NCBI GenBank assembly: GCA_028819475.1
Contig: JAPPLJ010000026.1
Span: forward strand, 55,453-119,452
Reading direction: 5' to 3'
DNA: 64,000 nucleotides
Source of the DNA: Rhodospirillaceae bacterium
GTDB taxonomy: Bacteria > Pseudomonadota > Alphaproteobacteria > Bin65
Position numbers and translations under genes: made by a program. Below are positions 36,310 to 45,483 of this stretch, piece by piece (positions within the stretch are counted from its first letter, which is position 1; the number at the start of each line of letters is the position of its first letter). The notes beneath the pieces were generated by a model that did not search any database, was not told where the DNA came from, and worked only from the letters and a program-made list of their open reading frames with translations.

Positions 36310-37617
36310 ATGGCGGGCGGACGGAAGGGCAGAGAGATGGTCGAGCGCAAATTCTCACTGGCTGCGATTTGCGCCGGGCTGGTGCTGTTGTGCGCCGTCG
36401 CGGCGCAGGCAGACTACAAGGCGGGCCAGCGCGCCTGGGAAGACGGGCGCCATGCCCGGGCCGTGGCGCAATGGAAGGTGGCGGCGAAGGCGAACGACGC
36501 CCGCGCGATGCTGGCGCTGGGTCTGGCCTACGCCAAGGGGCTGGGCGTGCCGCAGGACTATGTCGAGGCGCACAAATGGTTCGATCTCGCCGCCGCGCGC
36601 GGCAGCGCCAGGGCGGTGCCCGAACGCGATGCGTTGGCGATCGACATGACGGCGCGGGAACGAGCCGAGGCGCGCAAACTTGCCCAGGCCTGGCGGCCCG
36701 GCAAGAAGCGGGCAGCGACGGTGAAAGCTGCGAAACGCAAACCGGCGGCGAAGACTTCCGCGAAACGCAAACCCGCGGCGGCGAAGAAATCGGCAAAAAG
36801 AAAACCGGTGGCGCAGAAATCCGCGAAACCGAAATCCGCGGCTGGCAAGCAAGCCCTGCAGACGGCTGAGCAAAACCGTCTCGACCTGTTGTGGCCGGCG
36901 GGCAAAGAGTTCCGGGATTGCGATTTCTGCCCGCAGATGGTCGTCGTTCCGGCGGGCAGTTTCACGATGGGCGGCGAGTCCGAGGGACCGCGCCATCGCG
37001 TGACCGTTATGCGGCGCTTCGCGGTGAGCAAATTTGAAATCACCTTTGCGCAATGGGACGCCTGCGTGAACGCGGGCGGCTGCGGCGGCCACCGGGCCGG
37101 GGACCGCATCTGGGGCCGCGGCCAGCGCCCGGCGATCTATGTGAGCTGGCGCGACGCGCGGGCCTACGTCCGCTGGCTGCAGCAGTTCCTGGGGCAGCCC
37201 TACCGGATGCTCTCCGAAGCGGAATGGGAGTATGCCGCGCGCGCCGGCACCCGGTCCTCCTTCCCCTGGGGCGCTGCCGCGGGCCGGAACCGGGCGAACT
37301 GCAAGGGGTGCGGGAGCCGCTGGGACGGCCGGAAAACAGCAAAAGTCGGGACATTCCCGGCCAACGCCTTCGGGCTGCACGACATGCACGGCAACGTCCG
37401 CGAATGGGTGGCCGATTGCTGGCACGCCAGCTATCGCGGCGCCCCGGCGGACGGCAGCGCCCGGACGGAGGGCGCCGATTGCCGGAAGCGCGTGCTGCGC
37501 GGCGGCTCGTGGAGCGACATTCCCTGGGATATGCGCAGCGGCAGGCGCATGTCAGGCAGGTGGAAGGACCGCAACAGCAAGACAGGGTTCCGCGTCGCCA
37601 TGACGATCGAGCCCTGA
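36310..37617 (+). CDS. Sel1-repeat and SUMF1/FGE-like domain protein, exported
   Basis: A 435-residue exported protein. A signal peptide ends near AAQA; a Sel1/TPR-like region (ARAMLALGLAYAKGLGVPQDYVEAHKWF, about 65-110) is followed by a Lys/Ala/Pro-rich linker of SAKRKPAA-type repeats (about 135-180). The C-terminal SUMF1/FGE fold runs from MVVVPAGSFTMGG to TGFRVAM. The catalytic cysteine pair of true formylglycine-generating enzymes is absent near the C-terminus (region GSWSDIPWDMRSGRR), so formylglycine formation is unlikely; binding or another SUMF1-type activity is more probable. ATG 36310 is used; ATG 36337 (MVERKFS) is also possible. Confidence 0.82.
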   Translation: MAGGRKGREMVERKFSLAAICAGLVLLCAVAAQADYKAGQRAWEDGRHARAVAQWKVAAKANDARAMLALGLAYAKGLGVPQDYVEAHKWFDLAAARGSARAVPERDALAIDMTARERAEARKLAQAWRPGKKRAATVKAAKRKPAAKTSAKRKPAAAKKSAKRKPVAQKSAKPKSAAGKQALQTAEQNRLDLLWPAGKEFRDCDFCPQMVVVPAGSFTMGGESEGPRHRVTVMRRFAVSKFEITFAQWDACVNAGGCGGHRAGDRIWGRGQRPAIYVSWRDARAYVRWLQQFLGQPYRMLSEAEWEYAARAGTRSSFPWGAAAGRNRANCKGCGSRWDGRKTAKVGTFPANAFGLHDMHGNVREWVADCWHASYRGAPADGSARTEGADCRKRVLRGGSWSDIPWDMRSGRRMSGRWKDRNSKTGFRVAMTIEP

Positions 37618-37651
37618 ACAGCCGCCGGGCTGCCCGAAACGGCCGGACGGA

Positions 37652-38464
37652 TCAGAACGCGAAGGCGCAGGTTTCCGACGGAATGTGGATCGTCTGGAAA
37701 TAGACCGGACTGTCGTCGTGCGCCACGGCCCGCGCGCGCAGCTCCAGAACCGGCGCGACGGGCGCGCGTCCGGGAAACAGGTCGCGTACTGCATCGAAAT
37801 CGGCGCAGTGGATTTCCGTACTCGCCCGGGCGGTCGCGACGCCGAACTCGTCTTGCAGGAAGCTGCGGATGTTGACCGCGTGGAGTTCTTCCGGTGCGAT
37901 TTCGAGAATGCCCGGCGCGGTCCGGGTGCGCAGGACCATGCGCCCGATAACCGCCTCCCCGTTGGACATCGTCAGGTTGCGGCGAATCCGGACATAGCTG
38001 TCGTCCGCGCCGAGAAAGGCGGACCAGACGGGCGCCAGGGGATCGGCCGGTTCGCCCCGGTCCGGTTCCGGGCCGCCGATCTCGTCAATCCGGATTTGCT
38101 CCGCCTCGACTGTCAGGCGGCGGCCGCTCTCGCGGTCGACGATGCGGAAATGCCAGATCGCGCTCGAGAAGCCGTCGCCGAGCACGACCCGGCTGCCGTA
38201 GCCGCTGCGCCGCACGATCTCGCCGCGCTGCTGGAGCTGCTGCAGGGCCGCCTGAACGGTTCCCACGCTGACGCCGAAGATTTCCGCAAGCCGCTTTTCC
38301 GGCGGCAGCAGGTCTCCGTCCCTGAGCACGCCATCGCGCATCGCTTGCGCCACCGCGAGGCGGACGGCGCTGCGCTTGGTGCGCGCCGCCGGATCCGCCG
38401 CGCCGTCGAGATAGGCGGCCAGGGCGCGTTCGACCGGATCGGTCAATGGCGGCCCGTCAGGCAC
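37652..38464 (-). CDS. GntR-family regulator with UTRA domain (HutC type)
   Basis: Ligand-responsive transcription factor, 270 residues. The winged helix is at about 30-95 (LPPEKRLAEIFGVSVGTVQA, then RSGYGSRV) and a UTRA ligand-binding domain follows (VRIRRNLTMSNGEAVIGRMV to the C-terminus). The start is GTG 38464, overlapping the end of tctA by 8 bases, so it is the last gene of the tctCBA operon and probably regulates it. A 16-base palindrome upstream of tctC (41506-41521) is the likely operator. Confidence 0.9.
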   Translation of the reverse strand: MPDGPPLTDPVERALAAYLDGAADPAARTKRSAVRLAVAQAMRDGVLRDGDLLPPEKRLAEIFGVSVGTVQAALQQLQQRGEIVRRSGYGSRVVLGDGFSSAIWHFRIVDRESGRRLTVEAEQIRIDEIGGPEPDRGEPADPLAPVWSAFLGADDSYVRIRRNLTMSNGEAVIGRMVLRTRTAPGILEIAPEELHAVNIRSFLQDEFGVATARASTEIHCADFDAVRDLFPGRAPVAPVLELRARAVAHDDSPVYFQTIHIPSETCAFAF

Positions 38465-39935
38465 GGCGCAGCGCCCGGAGCAGGACGAACAGGGTGAGCG
38501 CCAGAAAGACCAGGGCGATCGGGCTGCCGAAGAAGGCGGTCAGGTCCGACTGGTGCAGGCGCAGAGACTGGCGCACCGAATTTTCCAGCATGCCGCCGAG
38601 CAGGAAGCCGATCACCATGCAGACGATCGGGAAGCCGAGGCGCTGGAAGGCCAGGCCGAGGCAGGCGAAGGCGAGCATCACGCCGACGCCGAAGATCGAC
38701 TGGTTGGGCAGGTAGACGCCGACGATGCACATCACCAATACGGGCGGCAGGATGATCGCGCGCGGCGTCCGGGCGATCCGGGCCCAGAGCGGGATGCCGA
38801 TGCGGCCGATGACCAGGTGGACGCCGTTGGCCATCAGCATCGAGGCGAACAGGGCGTAGACCAGTTCGCCGTGATTGGTCAGCATGAAGGGGCCGGGCAC
38901 GATGCCGTGGATGATGAAGGCGCCGATCAGCAGGGCCGCCGCGATGTTGCCGGGAATGCCGAGCGCGATGGTCGGCACCAGGTTCGCACCGACAACGGCA
39001 CTGTTCGCCGCCTCGGTCGCGATGATGCCCTGCGGGTTGCCCCGGCCGAAGCTCTGCGGCTCCTTCGAGGCCCGCCGCGCCGCGCCATAGCTGAGGAAGG
39101 CGGCCAGCGTGACGCCAAGGCCGGGCAGCATGCCGACGCCGGAGCCGATCAGCGCCGAGCGCCCGATGGTCTTCCAGTGGCCGAAGAATTCGCGCGCCGG
39201 CAGGCGGGTCTCGATCCGGGCGTATTCCTCGACGCTGAGGCGTTTCTCGCCCCTGGCCCGCCACAATTCGAACAGCTGGCCGAGCACCGAGGCCATGGCG
39301 AGCGAGCCGACGGCGAGGGAGAACAGGGGAAAGCCGTCGTAGAGCTCGACCTCGTCGAACACCATGCGTTGGGAGCCGTCGACCGGGTCGAGGCCGACGG
39401 TCGACAGGAACACGCCGAAGGCGATGGCGATCAGGCCCTTGATCGGCGAATCGCCGGAGATGCCCGAGAGCAGGGCGAAAGCGAACAGCAGCACGGCGGT
39501 GTATTCGAGCGGGCCGAATTCCAGCGCGATCGCGGCGAAGGGCACGACGAGCACGATCAGCAGGAGATCGGAAATCGTGTCCCCCGTGACCGAGGAGAAC
39601 AGCGCGAACTTGAGCGCGCGCTGGGATTCGCCGCGCCTGGCCATCGGATGGCCGTCCAGCGCGGTCGCCGCGGCTTCCGGCGTTCCCGGCGAATTGAGCA
39701 GGATGGCCGGTATCGCGCCGCCCGACGTGCCTCCCTTGTTGACGCCGACCAGAAAGGCGATGGCGGCGAGCGGCGACATGTAGAAGGTGATCGGGATCAG
39801 GACCGCGAGCGCCGTCACGCTGCCCAGCCCCGGAATCACGCCGATGACGATGCCGAGCGTGATGCCGGCGGCGATGAACAGCAGGTTGGTCACCGTCAGC
39901 GCATTGCCGAACCCGGCGATCAGTTGCTCGATCAT
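38457..39935 (-). CDS. tctA: tripartite tricarboxylate transporter large permease, TctA family
   Basis: The 492-residue polytopic permease of a Tct importer. Family motifs are GVIPGLGSVTALAVLIP, AFLVGVNKGGTSGGAIPAILLNSPGTPEAAAT in the first half, and GMLPGLGVTLAAFLSYGAAR in the second. It follows tctB by 32 bases. Confidence 0.95.
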   Translation of the reverse strand: MIEQLIAGFGNALTVTNLLFIAAGITLGIVIGVIPGLGSVTALAVLIPITFYMSPLAAIAFLVGVNKGGTSGGAIPAILLNSPGTPEAAATALDGHPMARRGESQRALKFALFSSVTGDTISDLLLIVLVVPFAAIALEFGPLEYTAVLLFAFALLSGISGDSPIKGLIAIAFGVFLSTVGLDPVDGSQRMVFDEVELYDGFPLFSLAVGSLAMASVLGQLFELWRARGEKRLSVEEYARIETRLPAREFFGHWKTIGRSALIGSGVGMLPGLGVTLAAFLSYGAARRASKEPQSFGRGNPQGIIATEAANSAVVGANLVPTIALGIPGNIAAALLIGAFIIHGIVPGPFMLTNHGELVYALFASMLMANGVHLVIGRIGIPLWARIARTPRAIILPPVLVMCIVGVYLPNQSIFGVGVMLAFACLGLAFQRLGFPIVCMVIGFLLGGMLENSVRQSLRLHQSDLTAFFGSPIALVFLALTLFVLLRALRRA

Positions 39936-39967
39936 GCCGCCGACCCGCCGTTACCGCCGGCGCCGGT

Positions 39968-40507
39968 TCACGGGAGGACCACGCCGAACAGCAGGTCGGC
40001 GCCGAACCAGGTCGCGGCGGTCATGCCGGCGATGACGAGCGCGATGACCCACCAGCGCCGTTCGCCGCCGGCGAGCAGGCCGGCCAGCATCACCGCCGGC
40101 GCGACGACGAGATATCCGACCGCCCCCAGCGCCCAGGCGACCAGCAGGCCGCCCGCCGCCAGGATCGCGATTTCAGACAGGACAGCAAGGCCGTCGGTTG
40201 CCGGCCGGATGCTGCGCAGCTTCGGGAAGCGGACCAGCCGGTGGCCGACCAGCAGCACCGACAGGACGAGCAAGGAGACGGCGGCTATCTGCGGGAAGAA
40301 GCCCGGCGCGACCTCAAGATCGTCGGTCGCTTCCCCGGTATGATTCGGGATCAGCCAGAGCAGGACGAACAGCGACAGGCCGATCAGCACCGCGCCCGCG
40401 GCAAGTTCCTGCCGCGGGCCGGGACCGCCGGGCGTTCCTGCCGCCGGCGCGTTCGGGTCCGGCGCCGGATTGGCGCCGGTATCGGGCGTGCTTGGCCGGT
40501 CCGTCAC
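39968..40507 (-). CDS. tctB: tripartite tricarboxylate transporter small permease, TctB family
   Basis: A 179-residue membrane subunit with four hydrophobic helices after a Pro-rich cytoplasmic N-terminus. The start is GTG 40507, overlapping the tctC stop as GTGA. Sequence similarity among TctB proteins is low; the call rests on helix pattern, length and its place between tctC and tctA. Confidence 0.88.
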   Translation of the reverse strand: MTDRPSTPDTGANPAPDPNAPAAGTPGGPGPRQELAAGAVLIGLSLFVLLWLIPNHTGEATDDLEVAPGFFPQIAAVSLLVLSVLLVGHRLVRFPKLRSIRPATDGLAVLSEIAILAAGGLLVAWALGAVGYLVVAPAVMLAGLLAGGERRWWVIALVIAGMTAATWFGADLLFGVVLP

Positions 40508-41466
40508 TTCTTGGTGGCGGCGATGACCCGTTTCATGCCGGCGACGACCTCCTGGATCTGCGCCGTCAGCGCCTTGTGCCCGGCGAATTTGGCCGGGAAG
40601 CGCAACTTGTTGGCAAGCAGGTCGAGGAACGCCTTGTCGGTAACGGCTTTCTTGATGGCGCCTTCAACCTTCGCCACGACCGCAGCGTCCATCCCCTTGG
40701 GTCCGACGATGACGGCCTGGCTCGGCATCGACACGCCGTACAGTTCCTGCATCGATGGCACGTCAGGCGAGGCTGCGAGCCGGCCGCTGTTGAACGACAG
40801 GAGCACTTTCATTTTGCCGCCGAAGCGCTGATGAATACCGCCGCTCCAGGCGAAATCGACTTTCCCGCCGAGCAGGAACGGCACCATCTCGCCGCCGCCC
40901 TTGGTGGGGATGCCGGTCCATTTCACGCCTTCCTTCGCGCCCATGAAATCCACGAATGCGCGCTGCATTGGACCTTGGTCGGCATAGTTCAGCCGCTTGG
41001 TCTTGGCGTGGGCGATCAATTCCTTCATCGTGTTGAACGGCGCGTCCTGCCGGGCGATCAGCGCCTGCTGATAGTTCGTGATCTGTCCGATATAGGTGAA
41101 GCTGTCGACGTCGAAACCGATACTCCGCGTCAGCGGGTGCCAAAGCAGTGACACTGCGGCTGCGAACAGCAGCGTGTAGCCGTCGGGCGCTTTCTTGGAG
41201 ACTTCCAGGGCGCCGACCCCGCCGCCGGCGCCCGGACGGGTTTTGATGACGATCTTGGTGCCCAGCTCCTTGCCCAGCGCCTTGGAGAAAATCCGGCCCA
41301 TGGTTTCGGTGCTGCCGCCGGCCCGGTAGGGAATGACCAGTGTGATCGGCTTGCTGGGATAGTCGGCGGCGACGGCCGGTCCGGCCGGTCCGTATGCCGC
41401 GAAGGTCGGCAGGATGGCAGCGCCAACCGCAAGCAGCGCGGCGCGGGATATTGGATGATGCGGCAT
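40504..41466 (-). CDS. tctC: tripartite tricarboxylate transporter receptor, TctC/Bug family
   Basis: Periplasmic solute receptor, 320 residues. The signal peptide (residues 1-34) is cleaved before DYPSKPITLVIPYRAGGSTE. The Bug motif continues as KTRPGAGGGVGALEVSKKAPDGYTLL. The ATG at 41466 marks the true start; the frame stays open upstream for almost 3 kb antisense to the DUF3604 gene. The ligand is probably a carboxylate, but the binding residues do not define it. Confidence 0.93.
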   Translation of the reverse strand: MPHHPISRAALLAVGAAILPTFAAYGPAGPAVAADYPSKPITLVIPYRAGGSTETMGRIFSKALGKELGTKIVIKTRPGAGGGVGALEVSKKAPDGYTLLFAAAVSLLWHPLTRSIGFDVDSFTYIGQITNYQQALIARQDAPFNTMKELIAHAKTKRLNYADQGPMQRAFVDFMGAKEGVKWTGIPTKGGGEMVPFLLGGKVDFAWSGGIHQRFGGKMKVLLSFNSGRLAASPDVPSMQELYGVSMPSQAVIVGPKGMDAAVVAKVEGAIKKAVTDKAFLDLLANKLRFPAKFAGHKALTAQIQEVVAGMKRVIAATKK

Positions 41467-41505
41467 GATACGCCTCCCCGGATTCTTGATCTGCATAAAC
41501 TGCAA

Positions 41506-41521
41506 AAAACTATATAGTTTT
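41506..41521. promoter_or_regulatory. perfect 16-bp palindrome, candidate GntR operator
   Basis: AAAACTATATAGTTTT is self-complementary and lies 40 bases upstream of tctC, overlapping a plausible -10 region. HutC-type GntR regulators bind AT-rich palindromes of this size, and such a regulator is encoded at the end of the tct operon. The AT-rich block stands out in otherwise GC-rich DNA. Confidence 0.6.
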
Positions 41522-41646
41522 CGCGCCTTCTGTCGAGTCGCTTTGATGCGTCGGGGCGTGTACCGTCCGCGCGGCGCCGGTCCGATCGGCAACGGCAAAT
41601 CGATGGCCCGAACCGGCGGGAAGCCGCGCGAAGGAGGACTGCCAGC

Positions 41647-43950
41647 ATGCTCACCAACACGCTCGACGGGCCGGTGCCCGAACATCTGGTTGGCGAGGCC
41701 TGGCCGGCGGTCCAGCCCGGCGCGGACCCGGTGTTGCTGGGTCATGCGAAGCTGGAGCCCTCGGATCCGGTGGCGGCGCGCTCGGCGCAGACCTTCACGC
41801 TGACCTATACGGTCGGCCGCTACGGCCTGGACGATACCGGCGCGATCCGCGTGGCGTTCAGGGCGATGACCGATTTCGGCCGCCTGCAGGTCGACGATCC
41901 GGCTGCGCCCGGCTATGTCTCGGCGCAGACCAGCGGCAATGCGCGTATCGTGCTCGATTATGCCGGCTTCGGCGTCGCTTCCCGGCCGCGCTGGCGGGCG
42001 CTCACCGCCCGGGTTCGCGGCGGCTATCTCCGCGAGGGCGATACCATCACGATCGTCTTCGGCGATACCTCGGGCGGATCGCCGGGCATGAAGATGCAGA
42101 CCTTCGTGGAAGGCGGCTTCGAGTTCAAGGTGCTGGCCGACGTGTGCGCCTCCGGCCATTTCACGCCGATCGTCGACACGCCGAGCGTCGCCGTCGTGCC
42201 GGGCCCGCCCGCGGTCTGGCGCGCCGTGCTCTCCTCCCTGCGCCGGCCGGGCGAGCCCTTCCGCTTCGGCCTCAAGGCCGAGGACGCCTGGGGCAACCCG
42301 ACGCCGCTGGCCGAGGGCGACTTCGCCTTCGAGACGACGCTGCCGGTCAACGGCCTGCCGGAGCGCTACCGCTACGAAAAGGGCAACCGCTCGGTCGTGT
42401 TCGACGGGCTGACGGTCGACCGGCCCGGCCTGCTGCGCATAGCCGTGCGCGATGCCGCGGGCGCCGCGGTCGCCGAGAGCCATCCGATGATGGTCCGCGA
42501 GGGTGCCTATGCCGGCTACTGGGGCGATTTGCACGGCCAGAGCGGCGAGAGCATCGGCGTCACCACCGCCGAGCAGTATTTCGATTTCGCGCGCAACAAG
42601 GCGGTGCTCGACGTCACCAGCCACCAGGCCAACGATTTCCAGGTCAACAACGCCTTCTGGGCCCATATCAACACCCTGACCGCGCGCCATGACGAGCCGG
42701 GCATGTTCGTGACCTTTCCCGGTTACGAATGGTCGGGCAACACGGCGGTCGGCGGCGACCGCAACGTCTATTTCCGGCAGGAAGGCCGGCAGATCCGCCG
42801 GTCCTCCCACGCGTTGCTGGTCGACCGCTCGGACCTCGATACCGACGCGCCGAATGCCCGGCTGCTGTTCGAGGCGCTCGAGGACGAGGACTGCTTCGTC
42901 TACGCCCATGTCGGCGGGCGCTATGCCGATACCGCCTTTGCCCACGATCCGCGGGTCGAAAAGGCGATGGAAATCCATTCGGCCTGGGGCACCTTCGAAT
43001 GGCTGCTGACCGACGGCTTCGCGCTGGGCCACCGTTGCGGCGTGGTGTGCAACAGCGACGGCCACAAGGGCCGACCCGGCGCCAGCTATCCCGGCGCCTC
43101 GATGTTCGGCGCCTATGGCGGGCTGACCTGCTTTCTGGCTGAAGACCTGACCCGCGACGGCATCATGGACGCGGTGCGGCGGCGCCATACCTACGGCACG
43201 ACCGGAACCCGGATGCACATGGACGTGCAGGTGGCTCTTGCCGGCGGCGGCACCCTGTTCGACCGGGATCCCAACGTCTACCCGGATACGGAAACCCGCC
43301 GCGTCGATTCCGTAATGATGGGCGATATCGTGCAGACCGCGGACCGGGAGGCGGCGCTGAAGCTCCATGTTGTGGCCCAGACGCCGATCGAGCGGATCGA
43401 GGTGCGCAACGGGACGACGGTGGTCCGGACGCTGCGTCCCTATGGCGCCGGCGACCTCGGCAACCGGCTGCGCGTGCTGTGGAGCGGCGCCGAATATCGC
43501 GGCCGCGGCCGGGACAGCGCGTGGAGCGGCGAGGCCCGGTTCAGCCGCGCAAAAATCGACCGGCTGGCAAAGATCAATGTCTGGAACCATGAGCGCCGGC
43601 TGGAAACGGAGGGCGACGGCAAGGTCGTCTTCGAGGCCATTACCACCGGCAACTATGGCGGCTTCGACGTCTGGCTGGACGGCGATGCCGGCGCGGTGGA
43701 AATCGAAACCAACCGCGGCACCCTGGCGGCGGCGCTGAGCGAAATCGGGTTGGAGGATACCGTGCTGGAAGCCGGCGGACTCGCCCGGCGGGTCAAGGCC
43801 TTCCGGCTGCCGGAAACCCTGAGCGTCCGCGAGATGGAGGAGACGGTGACGATCCCGCTGTCCGACGGCGGCGACAACCCGCTGTGGATCAGCGTCTACA
43901 CCGAAGACGGCTTCCAGGCCTGGAGCAGCCCGGTGTTCGTTTTCCGCTAG
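41647..43950 (+). CDS. DUF3604 domain protein (PHP-like metal site)
   Basis: A 767-residue protein. The first ~290 residues are beta-rich and end in a domain resembling extracellular Ig-like repeats. The DUF3604 region then begins at YWGDLHGQSGESIGVTTAEQYFDFAR. Histidine and acidic clusters (DLHGQ, YAHVGGRYAD, CNSDGHKGRPG) resemble the metal ligands of PHP-type phosphoesterases. No signal peptide is seen. It has a strong GGAGG ribosome site ahead of ATG 41647 and is divergent from tctC. The biochemical function of this family is unknown. Confidence 0.8.
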   Translation: MLTNTLDGPVPEHLVGEAWPAVQPGADPVLLGHAKLEPSDPVAARSAQTFTLTYTVGRYGLDDTGAIRVAFRAMTDFGRLQVDDPAAPGYVSAQTSGNARIVLDYAGFGVASRPRWRALTARVRGGYLREGDTITIVFGDTSGGSPGMKMQTFVEGGFEFKVLADVCASGHFTPIVDTPSVAVVPGPPAVWRAVLSSLRRPGEPFRFGLKAEDAWGNPTPLAEGDFAFETTLPVNGLPERYRYEKGNRSVVFDGLTVDRPGLLRIAVRDAAGAAVAESHPMMVREGAYAGYWGDLHGQSGESIGVTTAEQYFDFARNKAVLDVTSHQANDFQVNNAFWAHINTLTARHDEPGMFVTFPGYEWSGNTAVGGDRNVYFRQEGRQIRRSSHALLVDRSDLDTDAPNARLLFEALEDEDCFVYAHVGGRYADTAFAHDPRVEKAMEIHSAWGTFEWLLTDGFALGHRCGVVCNSDGHKGRPGASYPGASMFGAYGGLTCFLAEDLTRDGIMDAVRRRHTYGTTGTRMHMDVQVALAGGGTLFDRDPNVYPDTETRRVDSVMMGDIVQTADREAALKLHVVAQTPIERIEVRNGTTVVRTLRPYGAGDLGNRLRVLWSGAEYRGRGRDSAWSGEARFSRAKIDRLAKINVWNHERRLETEGDGKVVFEAITTGNYGGFDVWLDGDAGAVEIETNRGTLAAALSEIGLEDTVLEAGGLARRVKAFRLPETLSVREMEETVTIPLSDGGDNPLWISVYTEDGFQAWSSPVFVFR

Positions 43951-44034
43951 GGCGGGGCAAATTTGCCCTCTGGATTTCGCACCCGGCGGCGCCAAGATCA
44001 CGGCCACCGCACAGCCTAGCCGGAGCCCCGACCG

Positions 44035-44337
44035 ATGGACGACGCCACCCGCACCGAACTGGAAGCCGCCGCCTTCCGCCGCCTGGTCGGCCATCTGCGC
44101 GCGCGCACCGACGTGCAGAATATCGACCTGATGAACCTGGCCGGCTTCTGCCGCAACTGCCTGAGCAACTGGTACAAGGACGCCGCCGACGAGAAGGGGC
44201 TGGAGCTCGACAAGATGGCGGCGCGCGAGATCGTCTACGGCATGCCGTTTGCCGAATGGAAGGCGAAGCACCAGAAGGAGGCGACGGCCGAACAGCAGGC
44301 CGCTTTCGAGGCGGCACAGGCTGACGCCGATCACTGA
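44035..44337 (+). CDS. DUF1244 domain protein
   Basis: A 100-residue protein carrying the DUF1244 signature VQNIDLMNLAGFCRNCLSNW, then KMAAREIVYGMPFAEWKAKHQ. Two conserved cysteines (CRNC) could bind metal or form a redox pair. It is widely conserved in proteobacteria and of unknown function. Confidence 0.9.
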   Translation: MDDATRTELEAAAFRRLVGHLRARTDVQNIDLMNLAGFCRNCLSNWYKDAADEKGLELDKMAAREIVYGMPFAEWKAKHQKEATAEQQAAFEAAQADADH

Positions 44338-44393
44338 CCGGCGATTCCGGAAACCTTTCAGGACCGCTTGGAACGGAAGAGATCGGGCAGCGG

Positions 44394-44591
44394 CTATTCC
44401 GCAGGATCGGTGTGCGTGCGCCCGGTAAACCCCTCGAACAGCCCCTCGAGCCGCGCCATCCGCTCGCGGAGATCGCCCATATCGCGTTGCAAACCGCTCA
44501 CATCCCGCCGCAGCGAGTGAAGCGAGGGCAGGATTGTGGCGGCGAGGGCGATGCCTGTGCCGACGACAGCGATGATCTCAGGGCTCAGCAT
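44394..44591 (-). CDS. small membrane-anchored coiled-coil protein
   Basis: A 65-residue protein with one N-terminal membrane helix (EIIAVVGTGIALAATILPSL) followed by a heptad-patterned charged helix (LRRDVSGLQRDMGDLRERM, then ARLEGLFEGF). This is a recurrent small-protein layout in alphaproteobacteria. The function is unknown. Confidence 0.7.
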   Translation of the reverse strand: MLSPEIIAVVGTGIALAATILPSLHSLRRDVSGLQRDMGDLRERMARLEGLFEGFTGRTHTDPAE

Positions 44592-44728
44592 GTTTCTCCA
44601 GCCTTTTTGTTCACGATATAGCCCTTCGTGCTGCGTTGCAAGCTGGAAAACCTGTCGTAGAGCTGCTTCGGCTCGCCGTCGGCGACAATCCGCAGGACAG
44701 CGCCGCCGGGCCCCGCTACGATCCGGGC

Positions 44729-45433
44729 ATGACCGAAGCCACCGAAAAGCCTGCCGCCGCGCGTAGCCTCGGCATCGTCACCGGCCTCGCGAAAGAGGCC
44801 GCCTGTCTGCGCCGGGCCGGCGCGGCGGAGCTTCTGATGGTCCGCGCTGCGGCCGGGCGGCCCGAAGAGGCCGCTGCCGCGGCGCGCGCCATGGCGGCGT
44901 ACGGCGCTTCCGGCCTGGTCAGCTTCGGCGTCGCCGGCGGGCTCGACCCGTCGCTCGGCGCCGGCGTGATCGTCATCGCGTCCTCGGTCATCGGGCCGGA
45001 CGGCGCCGCGATGCCGGCGCACGAGCCCTGGGTCAAGGCCCTCCTGCGGATCGACGGCACCTTCGACAGCGGCGCCATCGTCGGCAGCGACCGGCCGGTG
45101 ATGACCGCGCTGGACAAGCGCCGGCTGTTCCGCCGCCACGGCGCCCTGGCGGTCGACATGGAGAGCCACGCCGTCGCCGCCGTGGCCCGGGACGCCGGTA
45201 TCCCGTTCGCGGCCATCCGCGCTATCGGCGATCCGGCCGGCCGGACGGTGCCGCGCGCGGCGCTCGCCGGCCTCATGCCGGACGGCAGGACGCGGGCCTT
45301 GCCCGTGCTCGCCGGCCTGCTGCGCCGCCCGCGCGACTTCGCCGGCATTTGGCGGCTGGCGCGGGAGACCGACCGGGCGCTTTCCGCCCTGCGCGCTGCG
45401 GTCGAGGCCGGCGCGATCGACGCGTTGCGGTAG
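44729..45433 (+). CDS. nucleoside phosphorylase family protein, HpnG-like
   Basis: A 234-residue member of the PNP/MTA-SAH nucleosidase superfamily. GIVTGLAKEAACLRRAGA at the N-terminus, LVSFGVAGGLDPSL and VDMESHAVAAVARDAGIPF (catalytic acidic region) resemble the hopanoid-associated phosphorylase HpnG, which removes adenine from adenosylhopane. No other hopanoid genes are in the window, so the specific role is only inferred. The start is ATG 44729. Confidence 0.78.
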   Translation: MTEATEKPAAARSLGIVTGLAKEAACLRRAGAAELLMVRAAAGRPEEAAAAARAMAAYGASGLVSFGVAGGLDPSLGAGVIVIASSVIGPDGAAMPAHEPWVKALLRIDGTFDSGAIVGSDRPVMTALDKRRLFRRHGALAVDMESHAVAAVARDAGIPFAAIRAIGDPAGRTVPRAALAGLMPDGRTRALPVLAGLLRRPRDFAGIWRLARETDRALSALRAAVEAGAIDALR

Positions 45434-45483
45434 AGGGATCCGGGCGCTTTCCGAACCGGAAGGGCATCGGCTGCCGCCCGCCG

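Noticed and set aside
36299..36336. SUMF1 protein start at ATG 36310 as certain
   Set aside because: ATG 36337 also has a purine-rich upstream and gives a cleaner signal peptide, so the start is kept as uncertain rather than asserted.
36717..36840. Possible short tandem repeat array or CRISPR
   Set aside because: It is the coding sequence of the Lys/Pro/Ala repeats in the SUMF1 protein, in frame and without spacers.
40504..44334. Very long minus-strand open frame extending tctC by almost 3 kb
   Set aside because: The upstream part is antisense to the DUF3604 gene and shows no protein-like pattern; tctC has a clear signal peptide starting at ATG 41466.
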